In this document: piece by piece, positions 35,957 through 43,838 of the stretch | Numbering within the stretch: position 1 is the first letter of the stretch | How the letters are laid out: each line of letters starts with the position of its first letter | Assembly: GCF_900110105.1 (NCBI RefSeq) | Contig: NZ_FOCL01000002.1 | Span: 823,620-887,619 of the forward strand | Source of the DNA: Mucilaginibacter gossypiicola | GTDB lineage: Bacteria; Bacteroidota; Bacteroidia; Sphingobacteriales; Sphingobacteriaceae | Direction: 5' to 3' | Length of the DNA: 64,000 nt | Program-made: the position numbers and the translations under genes | The notes under the pieces: model-generated | Seen by the model: the letters and a program-made list of their open reading frames with translations, nothing else | Database searches by the model: none | Told to the model about the DNA's origin: nothing

Positions 35957-36952
35957 ATGACATTAAAAGAAGCTGTATTACAAAGTTTAGAAGACATTAA
36001 TGAAATTACAAACTACTCGGTTGTTTACAACAGGATAGTCGAAAAACAGTATTATGATTTCGGTTCATCAAAAACTCCTGGTTCTACTGTTTCATCTATC
36101 TTAGGCGACTTTATAAGAAACGGTGATTCCCGAGTTAAAAGAATCAAACAACAAGGTGGGACATATTCATACTATCTTACAAAAAACGAAAAGAACATAG
36201 GTATCGATGTGTTAACGAATGCAACCGAATCTATTGTAATTCAGAAAAAAGTTGGGAAAGAAAAAGTTTATGAAGAACGCGACCTACATAAATTACTTAG
36301 CAGTTATTTGAAGGTCGCTGGCACTTATTCAAAAACAATATTCCATGAACAGTCTACCTTTGGGAAAGATAGTAATCAAATATGGACGCACCCAGATATG
36401 GTGGGGATAAAATTTTTGAACTTACAATCTAAAGCATCACAAAACTTTATTAAATCGATTAATCGGGTAGATACTTTTAAAATAAGCTCTTACGAGCTAA
36501 AGCGAGAAATTAACAGCGACTCCGAATTAAAAAAGGCATTTTTTCAAGCTGTTTCAAATTCCAGTTGGGCCAACTATGGGTATTTAGTAGCATTAGAATT
36601 TAGCGACAGTTTAGCGGAAGAAATGGAAAGGCTAAATCAATCCTTTGGTATAGGTATTATAGAACTGAATGCCAATCCTTATCAAAGTAGAGTTCTCTTT
36701 CAAGCAAAATACCGAGATTTAGATTTTATTACCATAGATAAGCTTTGCAAAATAAACAAGGAATTTGAAAGGTTTATTGAGCAGACCGAGAAACTTTTGA
36801 CAGCCGAAGAACGCTATCATAAATCAACTGAAAAGGAGCTTAACGAATTTTGTGATAGTTATTTCCAGAATGATAGCGAGATCGAAGCTTATTGCAAGGA
36901 AAAGAATATTCCTTTTGAGTTAGAAAAAGACATTCAAATTCTGTCAAATTAA
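35957..36952 (+). CDS. HARE-HTH protein with PD-(D/E)XK nuclease-like domain (candidate restriction factor)
   Basis: 331 residues. Residues 1-75 (TLKEAVLQSLEDINEITNYS ... GGTYSYYLT) fit a HARE-HTH winged-helix domain, a family proposed to connect DNA binding with nuclease or modification functions. Residues ~105-260 contain WTHPDMVGI (Asp147), SSYELKREI (Glu180-x-Lys182) and a downstream Ser/Trp/Asn segment, which read as D...ExK of the PD-(D/E)XK fold. A COG2958-like assignment is possible. It lies right after the integrase as cargo. A DNA-modification-dependent restriction role is inferred; no assay or search supports it here. Confidence 0.62.
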   Translation: MTLKEAVLQSLEDINEITNYSVVYNRIVEKQYYDFGSSKTPGSTVSSILGDFIRNGDSRVKRIKQQGGTYSYYLTKNEKNIGIDVLTNATESIVIQKKVGKEKVYEERDLHKLLSSYLKVAGTYSKTIFHEQSTFGKDSNQIWTHPDMVGIKFLNLQSKASQNFIKSINRVDTFKISSYELKREINSDSELKKAFFQAVSNSSWANYGYLVALEFSDSLAEEMERLNQSFGIGIIELNANPYQSRVLFQAKYRDLDFITIDKLCKINKEFERFIEQTEKLLTAEERYHKSTEKELNEFCDSYFQNDSEIEAYCKEKNIPFELEKDIQILSN

Positions 36953-36969
36953 ATAGTCTCTCGATATCG

Positions 36970-37575
36970 TTAGTTAATATTTGCGAGCGATGCTTTAACT
37001 TTAAGCACAGTCTTAGTTGACACACCTGCAATTTTACTTACTTCACGGATAGTTAAACCTTTTTTTAGACTTTTTGCAATCTCCTTAGATTTTGGCTTTT
37101 CTAAAAACATTTTTTCGTTTTCCGACGATCCGGATGGGCGGCCAAGTTTACCTCCTTGTTGAACATAAACCGCTCTGCCAACTAAAGTTCTCTCCTTTAT
37201 GTTCTCCAGCTCCATAGCATACATAGAAGCCATCACGGTCGACACCATCGACCAAAGGGGGTTCTTTATTCCATTAGGTCTTGATTGCAATCCAACGTTG
37301 CGAACAATCACATTTACACCTTTTTTATCAAGCCAATTTAAAACTTGAATGCAGTCGCCAGTGTTTCTGCCAATACGACTAAATTCTTCGATTACTATTT
37401 CATCTACTTTGCCTGATTCGACCAATTGGATTAAACGAGATGCGTTCGGTCTTTTTTCAAAAGGAACACTTCCAGAGATTTTATCAAGGAGCGTTAAATC
37501 ATAGTGATCATTATCGGCGGTGAATCTATTACCTGACTGGTTTATCGTCGAAACTCTGTTATATTTAATTCTCAT
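36970..37575 (-). CDS. Small serine recombinase (resolvase/invertase family)
   Basis: 201 residues. Catalytic Ser9 in YNRVSTINQ, the conserved EEFSRIGRN with Arg residues, the E-helix (MVSTVMASMYAMELENIKERT) and a C-terminal helix-turn-helix (LTIREVSKIAGVSTKTVLKV). This is the layout of resolvases and invertases, not of large integrases. It could resolve dimers or invert a segment, but I see no inverted repeat pair that would make an invertible switch. Its stop faces the nuclease gene 18 bp away. Confidence 0.9.
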   Translation of the reverse strand: MRIKYNRVSTINQSGNRFTADNDHYDLTLLDKISGSVPFEKRPNASRLIQLVESGKVDEIVIEEFSRIGRNTGDCIQVLNWLDKKGVNVIVRNVGLQSRPNGIKNPLWSMVSTVMASMYAMELENIKERTLVGRAVYVQQGGKLGRPSGSSENEKMFLEKPKSKEIAKSLKKGLTIREVSKIAGVSTKTVLKVKASLANIN

Positions 37576-38392
37576 CTGTGGTATTTTATATCTTACAATA
37601 AAAATACGGCAAGAACCCGTGTTTCACCCCATATTTTGGCGGATTGTGGGGAAGTTTTCTGTGGTCAATTTAACCATGAATAAAGCAACCACAAATTAAT
37701 TGGTATTACCATAATCTTTCTTCAAGTGCTTTAATAAAGCCTCATTAAAAATAGAACGTCTTTTCTTTATTTGTTTATAAATTCTACGGTCTCCGGTTAA
37801 TCGCTGAACGCGGTCAGTTATCGAGGGCATAATGCTTCGATGGCTAAATTATAATGGAGGTTCGGATAAACCAGATTTTGAAAAATTAAGACGTTTGTTT
37901 AATAATGGATATATGCGTCAGCCAATGCCATGGAATATTCAGCAAAGCTTGCGGAAATTTAATAGAAAAACATTTTTTTAAACCCAGTGACGCCGGTGAA
38001 GCACATAACCTCTTTAAGCGTTACCTTGCTGCCCACCTCTTACAAGATGGGAACATTTGTCACTCATGTCAATTGTTTAAGGTTGTTTATGTTATTAGAT
38101 GCCATGTCAGAGATTTATTTCTACGAATCAAGGGGACAAGACCCAAGATTTTCTTTGTTGTATGATAACACCGATCCGGATATGTTTCTTTTTGCAAGTT
38201 TACTGTCTATTATAACCCCATCGCCAGAAACTAACATGTTAGGGTAAAGTAATACATTGAGGTAGTCTATTTAAAAACGCAAGTAAACTGTATAATTCTA
38301 TAATTAATCCACTTGTTCAATTATACTCCTTTCCACGTTGATATATAATTAAACGACCCGATTATACCCGGTCAAAAACCAATTATATATTA
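37576..38392. other. Low-coding stretch inside the element, with fragments
   Basis: 817 bp. Short ORFs change frame repeatedly: a 44-codon ORF on the minus strand (37696-37830), a 49-codon ORF on the plus strand (37832-37981), then two overlapping plus-strand frames (37905-38165, 37987-38247). None gives a recognisable product. This looks like one or two degenerate genes. The last 110 bp before 38393 are AT-rich and probably promoter. Confidence 0.45.
37696..37830 (-). CDS. Very small hypothetical ORF (44 aa)
   Basis: Starts ATG at 37828-37830; basic, helical-looking product (KKRRSIFNEALLKHLKKDYG). Could be a truncated DNA-binding protein. No further evidence. Confidence 0.25.
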   Translation of the reverse strand: MPSITDRVQRLTGDRRIYKQIKKRRSIFNEALLKHLKKDYGNTN

Positions 38393-38827
38393 ATGAAGAA
38401 AAAGAATATTGAAACTGATTTTATCCAATTTATCATTGATAAGTATTCGCCAAACCCCGGTGCCACTGCTTCTAAAAATGATGATGAAAAATCTTCTGAC
38501 GAACAAAGCGACAATGATGAGGACGAAAATCAAGAAGTCGTTGAGAAACTCTTATTAGAGTATAAAAAAATCAAAGACAAGTATGAGTATTATAGCTTAC
38601 AAAGTAAAATAGGGTGAGCATCATTACTATGATTTTTCTACTATCAAAGAATTGTTAAATATGGATAGGTCAAAGCTACAAAGGATTTGAGAAGGCTTGC
38701 AAAGACAGATTTCATCAAATACAAAAACCAACACCTTTATAAACAGGAAGTGCTGTTTACCTTAATAGAAGGACAACTGATGAAAGGGTTGGATAAAATC
38801 GGATCGTCATTAAATGAACACTCATAA
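38393..38827 (+). pseudogene. Broken gene for a helix-turn-helix type protein
   Basis: The first frame (74 codons, acidic: DDEKSSDEQSDNDEDENQEV then helical LLLEYKKIKDKYEYYSLQSKIG) stops at 38615. One base shift lets it continue as EHHYYDFSTIKELLNMDRSKLQR up to 38687; a second shift gives KDLRRLAKTDFIKYKNQHLY...GSSLNEHS to the stop at 38825. The parts read together as one protein with a helix-turn-helix-like segment (STIKELLNMDRSKLQRxLRRL). Two separate shifts argue for decay. Sequencing error at both sites is possible. Confidence 0.6.
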
Positions 38828-38966
38828 GATACAAATGCTTAACGACAGAATTAGGACCAACAGGAAAAAGCTATCTATTGAACAGGACTCAAAAAAACGT
38901 CAAATCAGAATGCTACAGATTTGGATTGACCAATACCAAATCAGAATGGAACGTTTGAAAAATTAA
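38814..38966 (+). CDS. Small basic hypothetical protein (50 aa)
   Basis: Starts ATG at 38814, overlapping the end of the broken gene (ATGAACACTCATAA), the usual sign of translational coupling. The product is rich in Arg/Lys/Gln (RIRTNRKKLSIEQDSKKRQI) and probably helical. No family recognised. Confidence 0.4.
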   Translation: MNTHKIQMLNDRIRTNRKKLSIEQDSKKRQIRMLQIWIDQYQIRMERLKN

Positions 38967-39026
38967 GATGATACAACATCGTGTAAATTAAAGGAAGTCT
39001 ACACTGAAATGGTATTGAAATCATGT

Positions 39027-39818
39027 TTAATTATTACTTTTTAATTTTTTGAGCGATCTTACCTCTTTTTCAAGCCTCTGGATTAAATTCTCAAATGAAT
39101 TATATGTTTCTTTCAAGTTATCAATAATTGGTTGAATTTTCGTTGAATATTTTTCCGCTGCCTCCCAAATTTCTTGTATATCATTTATTGGCAGCCGAAA
39201 TTCATGACATATTGGTTGATCATTTCTGCAACTTAGAGTCGAGGCTGATAGAGAAATATGATCAATGTGGCAAAGTAATATATCAATTTTCGTTACAATG
39301 ATATAGATGTGATCCGGAAGCAATTCATTGTAACTTTTGATTGCCCTTCCAATTATAATGTCTTCGGGATAAATATATTTAAGCATTTTAGTCTTAAAAG
39401 TGAACGCTCTATAGACCCCATCATTACGTGATATAGTCGATGGTAATTCAAAGGGTGATAACTTTTCCAAATATTCGGGCGATTGGCAATTACTTATATA
39501 AACAGAATTTTGATCTACTAACACAGTTTTGGCTGAAGGAGGCTGGGAGATATTGAAAATCTCACTTGATACAAGAGTAGTGAAAGGATTTTTTCTGCTC
39601 TCTGATCCGTGAATTAACCAATCATAGCTTTTGCTATAAATACTGGCAATTTTAATAAGTGAATTAAAGCTTGGGTATTGATTTCCAATTTCGATTTGCG
39701 AATAATTACTTCGGGATAAACCCAGTAGATTTGCTATAAATAATTGTGAATAACCGCTTTCAAGCCTCAAAGACTTAATGCGTAAACCCATTTCTTTTTT
39801 TGATAGAATTTCTTGCAT
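39027..39818 (-). CDS. XRE-family transcriptional regulator
   Basis: 263 residues. N-terminal helix-turn-helix (residues ~10-65: RIKSLRLESGYSQLFIANLLGLSRSNYSQIEIG) is a clear Cro/C1 type. The middle (~125-190: YRAFTFKTKMLKYIYPEDIIIGRA) recalls the S24/LexA-like dimerisation fold, but I see no Ser-Lys catalytic pair. A coiled coil ends the protein (ETYNSFENLIQRLEKEVRSL). Divergent from the PAS-HisKA-REC gene, with a short palindrome between; likely the element's repressor. Confidence 0.82.
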   Translation of the reverse strand: MQEILSKKEMGLRIKSLRLESGYSQLFIANLLGLSRSNYSQIEIGNQYPSFNSLIKIASIYSKSYDWLIHGSESRKNPFTTLVSSEIFNISQPPSAKTVLVDQNSVYISNCQSPEYLEKLSPFELPSTISRNDGVYRAFTFKTKMLKYIYPEDIIIGRAIKSYNELLPDHIYIIVTKIDILLCHIDHISLSASTLSCRNDQPICHEFRLPINDIQEIWEAAEKYSTKIQPIIDNLKETYNSFENLIQRLEKEVRSLKKLKSNN

Positions 39819-39859
39819 AATTAAAAAACTATAGTTACTTTAGCCGTGTTAAAATCAAA

Positions 39860-39876
39860 AGCTGAATTCATCAGCT
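39860..39876. promoter_or_regulatory. Candidate operator of the XRE regulator
   Basis: AGCTGA-ATTCA-TCAGCT, a perfect 6-bp inverted repeat with 5-bp spacer, in the 119-bp divergent region between the XRE gene and 39938. Size and place suit a repressor site; direct evidence is lacking. Confidence 0.45.
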
Positions 39877-39937
39877 ATATTGACGCTTGTGTATCAAGAT
39901 AAACCTATTAATCAATAAAAATACCGAAACCGCACGT

Positions 39938-40891
39938 ATGCAAGATCACATCAACGGTAATTGTGATAAAGTATCATATTTTTTAGTTAATAAACTTAAA
40001 AATATTGTTTCATTTCACTTCGATGGCTCAAGCCGCTTTTCGTATTTTGTTAATGACATTCCACAAATCGGGCAAAATATTGTAGAAACATTTTCACCGG
40101 CCATTGCACAAGACATTTCGGAAGTAATAGATAAATTTTCAAGCAATAATGCGGATAAGGTTGCCGAAACTTTTATTAACAAAAATTTCAGCAACTCATT
40201 AAAGATTAATTTTTTACTCTTTCCAATATCTATAAATGAAGAAATATACTACTTCGTTTTCATCATGCTGGCTGATTTATTATCACCACAAAATGAATGC
40301 TTAAAAAGTTATTCCAAATTCACTTCCCACGAATTAAGAGCCCCTATTAGCAATATTCTCAGTTTAGCAAACTTCGACAATTATTCAGCATTGAAATCTA
40401 AAAAAGGATCGAAGTTGAAAGAATTGTTAACTAACATTTATTTACAGGCTGAGAAACTGAACAATATCATAGCATTGCTTAATGACATGATTAATCCGGA
40501 AATAGATTTAGAAGAAGTTTTTTTCTATAAAATAGGCACTGCCAAACATATCGTAATTGTTGACGATGACCTCATTATCAATAAGTTACATAAAGCGATG
40601 CTTTCAAAGTTTAAAAAGAATGCTGCTATTTATGATTTTGATAATCCCCAAAATGCTTTAGAGTATATCTATTTAAATAACCCGGATCTAATATTTCTGG
40701 ACATTAACATGCCTGAAATTGATGCTTGGTCTTTTCTCAGGAAATTGGAAACATATCCATTTCATTCAAATGTTATTATTGTTTCCTCATCAATAGATAT
40801 TAATGATAAAATTAAAGCTCGAGCTCATCCATTTGTAAAAGAATTTGTAACCAAACCGCTTACATGGGATAAACTAAAAACCCTTTTTTGA
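39938..40891 (+). CDS. PAS-like/HisKA/receiver protein lacking a kinase ATPase domain
   Basis: About 317 residues from ATG 39938; a TTG 17 codons upstream (39887) is an alternative start. The N-terminal ~110 residues look like a PAS sensor. Then a HisKA dimerisation helix pair with phospho-acceptor His in FTSHELRAPISNILSL, and straight after it a receiver domain with IVIVDDD, phospho-Asp in LIFLDINMPEID and conserved Lys in TKPL. The HATPase_c domain that normally lies between HisKA and REC is absent: only ~25 residues separate them. It cannot phosphorylate itself in the usual way. It may be a phosphorelay intermediate or a deletion product. Confidence 0.8.
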   Translation: MQDHINGNCDKVSYFLVNKLKNIVSFHFDGSSRFSYFVNDIPQIGQNIVETFSPAIAQDISEVIDKFSSNNADKVAETFINKNFSNSLKINFLLFPISINEEIYYFVFIMLADLLSPQNECLKSYSKFTSHELRAPISNILSLANFDNYSALKSKKGSKLKELLTNIYLQAEKLNNIIALLNDMINPEIDLEEVFFYKIGTAKHIVIVDDDLIINKLHKAMLSKFKKNAAIYDFDNPQNALEYIYLNNPDLIFLDINMPEIDAWSFLRKLETYPFHSNVIIVSSSIDINDKIKARAHPFVKEFVTKPLTWDKLKTLF

Positions 40892-40896
40892 AATAT

Positions 40897-41115
40897 ATGA
40901 TCAAACATTTAGAACAACCTGACATTGATAGCCTCATCCAAAAAAAACTCCAAAGGGAATGTATTTATTGTAAATCAAAATCTATAGATAGAATTCCACG
41001 AGGAGGCTTTGTTAGGTCTATCTTGTTTTGGCTGCCTTTAAAGCACTTTATTTGCTATCAATGCACACGTCGATTCTATCAATTTGAAAAAAGAGGTTCC
41101 ATTCGACGATTATAA
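40897..41115 (+). CDS. Small zinc-ribbon protein
   Basis: 72 residues. Two Cys pairs, CIYCKSKS and CYQCTRRF, separated by ~30 residues fit a zinc ribbon; a hydrophobic stretch (RSILFWLPLKHFI) lies between. ATG 40897 follows the upstream stop (40889-40891) directly; TTG 40888 would overlap it. Function unknown, perhaps DNA or protein binding. Confidence 0.6.
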   Translation: MIKHLEQPDIDSLIQKKLQRECIYCKSKSIDRIPRGGFVRSILFWLPLKHFICYQCTRRFYQFEKRGSIRRL

Positions 41116-41163
41116 ATTTCCAATATTCAGAAGTGTAAATTAACGCATTCCCACGTTCCCTAA

Positions 41164-41280
41164 ATGCCGGTAAGAAACAGAAAATATGAAAACACGCTTC
41201 AATTAATTTTTGGCGCCCTAATTTTTGCTGCTATTGTTATTGAAATCACTCGAAGGATCTTAAATTATTGGGGATATTAA
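41164..41280 (+). CDS. Very small membrane protein (38 aa)
   Basis: Starts ATG 41164. A basic head (PVRNRKYENT) and one membrane helix (LQLIFGALIFAAIVIEI). It lies in an otherwise empty 328-bp gap. Small single-helix proteins of this sort can be holin-, toxin- or regulator-like, but there is nothing to choose between them. Confidence 0.4.
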   Translation: MPVRNRKYENTLQLIFGALIFAAIVIEITRRILNYWGY

Positions 41281-41290
41281 CGACGATACT

Positions 41291-41422
41291 ATGATAGTTT
41301 TGATATTATTAATAGCTGGAGGTAAACGCAATGAGTATAATCTCTTAAAGTATTACCCAAACCTTTTTACTTTGTTGATAAAAGAGGCTCTTGTATATTT
41401 ATGCGTGCCTATTTTAATTTAA
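41291..41422 (+). CDS. Very small hypothetical protein (43 aa)
   Basis: Starts ATG 41291, 10 bp after the preceding small ORF. Hydrophobic ends (MIVLILLIAGG; ALVYLCVPILI) around a polar middle. It stops 21 bp before the SLOG gene. Weak evidence. Confidence 0.3.
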   Translation: MIVLILLIAGGKRNEYNLLKYYPNLFTLLIKEALVYLCVPILI

Positions 41423-41443
41423 ATATTTCTAACAGAAAAGGGT

Positions 41444-41800
41444 ATGGAGAATTACACCCTTATTATCGGAGGAGATAATAATTTTAACGATTATGACTTA
41501 CTAAAAAGTGCAACTGATAAGTTTCTATTAGGAGTATCTAAAGGTTATGAAATAATAATCATATCAGATACAAGCAACGGAGCTTCATGGCTCGGGGAAC
41601 GCTTTGCAGCGGAATCGGGATTAGAAGTGATGGAGTTTGAAGTTAGAAATTGGGCCAAGCATTACATTGTCAGGCATCAACAAATGGTCGGATATGCCAA
41701 TGCCTGTATATGTTTTTGGGATGGACAATCAGTGGAAACAAAGCACCTGATTGAGACTGCTGCGAATGAGGACTTAGATATTCTTGTCGTCCGTTATTGA
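41444..41800 (+). CDS. SLOG-superfamily protein (DUF2493 type)
   Basis: 118 residues. TLIIGGDNNFNDYDLLKSAT at the start, YEIIIISDTSNGASWLGERFAAESG, then HQQMVGYANACICFWDGQSVETKHLIETA. These match the Rossmann-like SLOG/DUF2493 (YspA-like) fold, thought to bind a nucleotide or nucleotide-derived signal. Such proteins are common on mobile elements, and other SLOG families act as sensors in defence systems. No partner effector is adjacent, so a signalling role is only an inference. Confidence 0.75.
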   Translation: MENYTLIIGGDNNFNDYDLLKSATDKFLLGVSKGYEIIIISDTSNGASWLGERFAAESGLEVMEFEVRNWAKHYIVRHQQMVGYANACICFWDGQSVETKHLIETAANEDLDILVVRY

Positions 41801-41904
41801 TTTTAAAATGATTTGGTTGGTTCTAAGGCACTTTTCAGGCTAAAGCCTTACAATGTATCAGCAGAACAAAACGGGTTTCTTAGAACCATCCAAATCAAGC
41901 GGTT

Positions 41905-42174
41905 TTAATAATCTGACCCCAGTATCTCACAAATAATGTAGTGCCTGAATTGTTGAGTGTTTACACTATATCCGTCCACCATGAACGGAGCTTTAATAGA
42001 TGGCGCAATTTTCGTAATAAATAGGTAGTCGTTTTTTCTTTTAATAAAAGTGTGCAATCTGACGGGAAAATTAACTATTTCCATTTCTGTCCAAAACTTT
42101 TCTATTGGGTCTGTTACATTTTGATTACAGGTAATCAGATCTTGCAACGTTTGTTTTCTTGCTTTCTTAAACAT
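41905..42174 (-). CDS. Hypothetical protein
   Basis: 89 residues, no signal or membrane segment, no domain recognised. It ends 104 bp from the SLOG gene and sits just downstream of the polymerase-like gene on the same strand, 15 bp apart, so the two are probably cotranscribed. Confidence 0.5.
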   Translation of the reverse strand: MFKKARKQTLQDLITCNQNVTDPIEKFWTEMEIVNFPVRLHTFIKRKNDYLFITKIAPSIKAPFMVDGYSVNTQQFRHYIICEILGSDY

Positions 42175-42189
42175 TTCTCATTATCATTT

Positions 42190-43182
42190 TTATTTTATCA
42201 GTTCCTTTTTGAACTTGATATTCGGGTATTGGTGCTTGCAATAATTTAACACCATATCGGCATCTTGTTTCTTAACAATCACGCAATCATGTATAGGTAA
42301 GGCAAAATCACATGGTATATTATTCAATATCCCGTCTATCCAAATTTTACTTTCTATACGTTGTAATAATGCACCACCATTTTTATAGTTACCACGTTTA
42401 ATGCCTTTAAGATAGAGAGATACCGTTCTGAAAAGGTTGTGTATCTCAAAGTTCGGCACATAACCATGGCCATTAATCCAGTGCATAAATAAATCTTTGG
42501 CTTCATTACGCTTGTGTTGGTTGGAACCCTGAAAGTTTAACCTGGCTGCGACCTCCATATAGAAATCTAAATTGCTTTCAAATATTCGGTTATACTCTGG
42601 GTCAATGATTCCCTTATCCTTAAGATGGTTATAGAGTAATCTTGGTTGCGAACAAATGGCATCTATGGTATAATAACCTTTAAAGTCTACTTTGTAATTC
42701 CTGATAGCCGGATGATGAACACGCCTCCCATAGCTATCCCTATTAATTTTAATTGGGAACGCTGTTGCTACTAAACTCCTTTCAATAATTTCATACCACC
42801 TGTAGGTTCTATTTGTAACCATATCAACGTTAATTTCGTCGCCGGCTTCAACGTTCACAAGGAATCTATATTTTGCTGTTATACCCAGTTCTTTGTTATA
42901 TGCCTTTCGGTAAACCGTATTAAATATATCGTTTTCATCGGTGTAAGCTTTTTTATAATAATCAATGAGTTTCTTTTCGATGAAGTATGACAGGATTTTA
43001 TAATATCTTAGATTAACAGTTTTCAGATACTCACTTGATACAGGAAAGTATCCAATTGAATTTCTAAGATGGTATTTGGTATATAATGCAGCATAAACTT
43101 TTAAAGCATTCCTTTTAACGGTAACATTATATGGCATCTCGTTAATAGCTTCTTTAAATTCTTTTGGTAATGTAATTATCAT
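42190..43182 (-). CDS. Candidate minimal family A DNA polymerase with N-terminal winged-helix-like domain
   Basis: 330 residues. I see three polymerase-like motifs in order. Motif A: TIDAICSQPRLL with Asp174. Motif B: KRNEAKDLFMHWINGHG, with R225-x3-K229. A Q-helix: ALLQRIESKIWIDGIL. Motif C: LPIHDCVIV with His298-Asp299. These echo E. coli Pol I DYSQIELR, RxxxK and QVHDE. The family's exonuclease domains are absent, and the N-terminal ~80 residues look like a helix-turn-helix (FPVSSEYLKTVNLRYYKILSYF). Possible roles are replication initiation or filling of the element's ends. The assignment is from motif reading, and a structure or profile search is decisive. Confidence 0.6.
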   Translation of the reverse strand: MIITLPKEFKEAINEMPYNVTVKRNALKVYAALYTKYHLRNSIGYFPVSSEYLKTVNLRYYKILSYFIEKKLIDYYKKAYTDENDIFNTVYRKAYNKELGITAKYRFLVNVEAGDEINVDMVTNRTYRWYEIIERSLVATAFPIKINRDSYGRRVHHPAIRNYKVDFKGYYTIDAICSQPRLLYNHLKDKGIIDPEYNRIFESNLDFYMEVAARLNFQGSNQHKRNEAKDLFMHWINGHGYVPNFEIHNLFRTVSLYLKGIKRGNYKNGGALLQRIESKIWIDGILNNIPCDFALPIHDCVIVKKQDADMVLNYCKHQYPNIKFKKELIK

Positions 43183-43389
43183 TCATTTAGTTAATTTTTA
43201 TAATCCATATATTAAAGTGGATTTGTTCCTTTATTCACTATATAATTTTTATTCACGTTTGTTTAAATAAATTTCAAAAGTGAATAAGAGTATTATTGAT
43301 AGAGATATATAGATACACACCAACAAAAAAGTCTATACCATTTACTATAGCAACGGATAGAAGTTTAGTATAACCGGTATTGTTAAAAA
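43183..43389. promoter_or_regulatory. Iteron-like cluster upstream of the polymerase-like gene
   Basis: TTTATTCAC occurs at 43230-43238 and 43248-43256, and its complement GTGAATAAG at 43280-43288, all before the 43182 start. The same 9-mer occurs at 34019-34027, between the integrase -7 element and its ATG. These may be binding sites for a shared regulator or replication protein. Chance is not excluded. Confidence 0.4.
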
Positions 43390-43644
43390 TTAAATTTTGG
43401 TTAGTAGATAGCCACCGTCAACCTTAGCGATAGAGAGAGTTTTAACCTCTTTGCCTTTTGAATACTTTGCATAGTAATACGCTGGTATTGATGTTTTGAG
43501 TGGGAACTCGCTCAACTCAATCATTAAGCCTTCCCCTTTTTTAAGTGCCTCTATTTCAGGTGCATACAATACGGGCTTGTTTACCCCGGTTCTTTTGGTT
43601 GCTAAGATTGCTTTTACTTCTTCTTTTGATTTTGTTACTGGCAT
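43390..43644 (-). CDS. Small hypothetical protein
   Basis: 84 residues, soluble, basic at the N-terminus (VTKSKEEVKAILATKRTG). Looks compact with alternating strands (SIPAYYYAKYSKGKEVKTLS). Not recognised. Lies between the polymerase-like gene and the methyltransferase on the same strand. Confidence 0.5.
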   Translation of the reverse strand: MPVTKSKEEVKAILATKRTGVNKPVLYAPEIEALKKGEGLMIELSEFPLKTSIPAYYYAKYSKGKEVKTLSIAKVDGGYLLTKI

Positions 43645-43838
43645 GATTGAATGTTTTAATTAATAATGTTTGGCTATTATCAGGACAATTTTGACAACGG
43701 CGGAACCTCCGCATCGTTTTTTTACGGAAAGTTCCCCACATTTTTAATAATTCATTATGTTTGAACATTCAAAGCCACAACCTTGTGGCTATTGTGATAA
43801 GGATACCCCGAAGCAGCGAGTGTTTTCGGGGTATTATT

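Noticed and set aside
36970..37575. Small serine recombinase as a DNA inversion switch
   Set aside because: No pair of inverted repeats flanks a promoter or gene near it.
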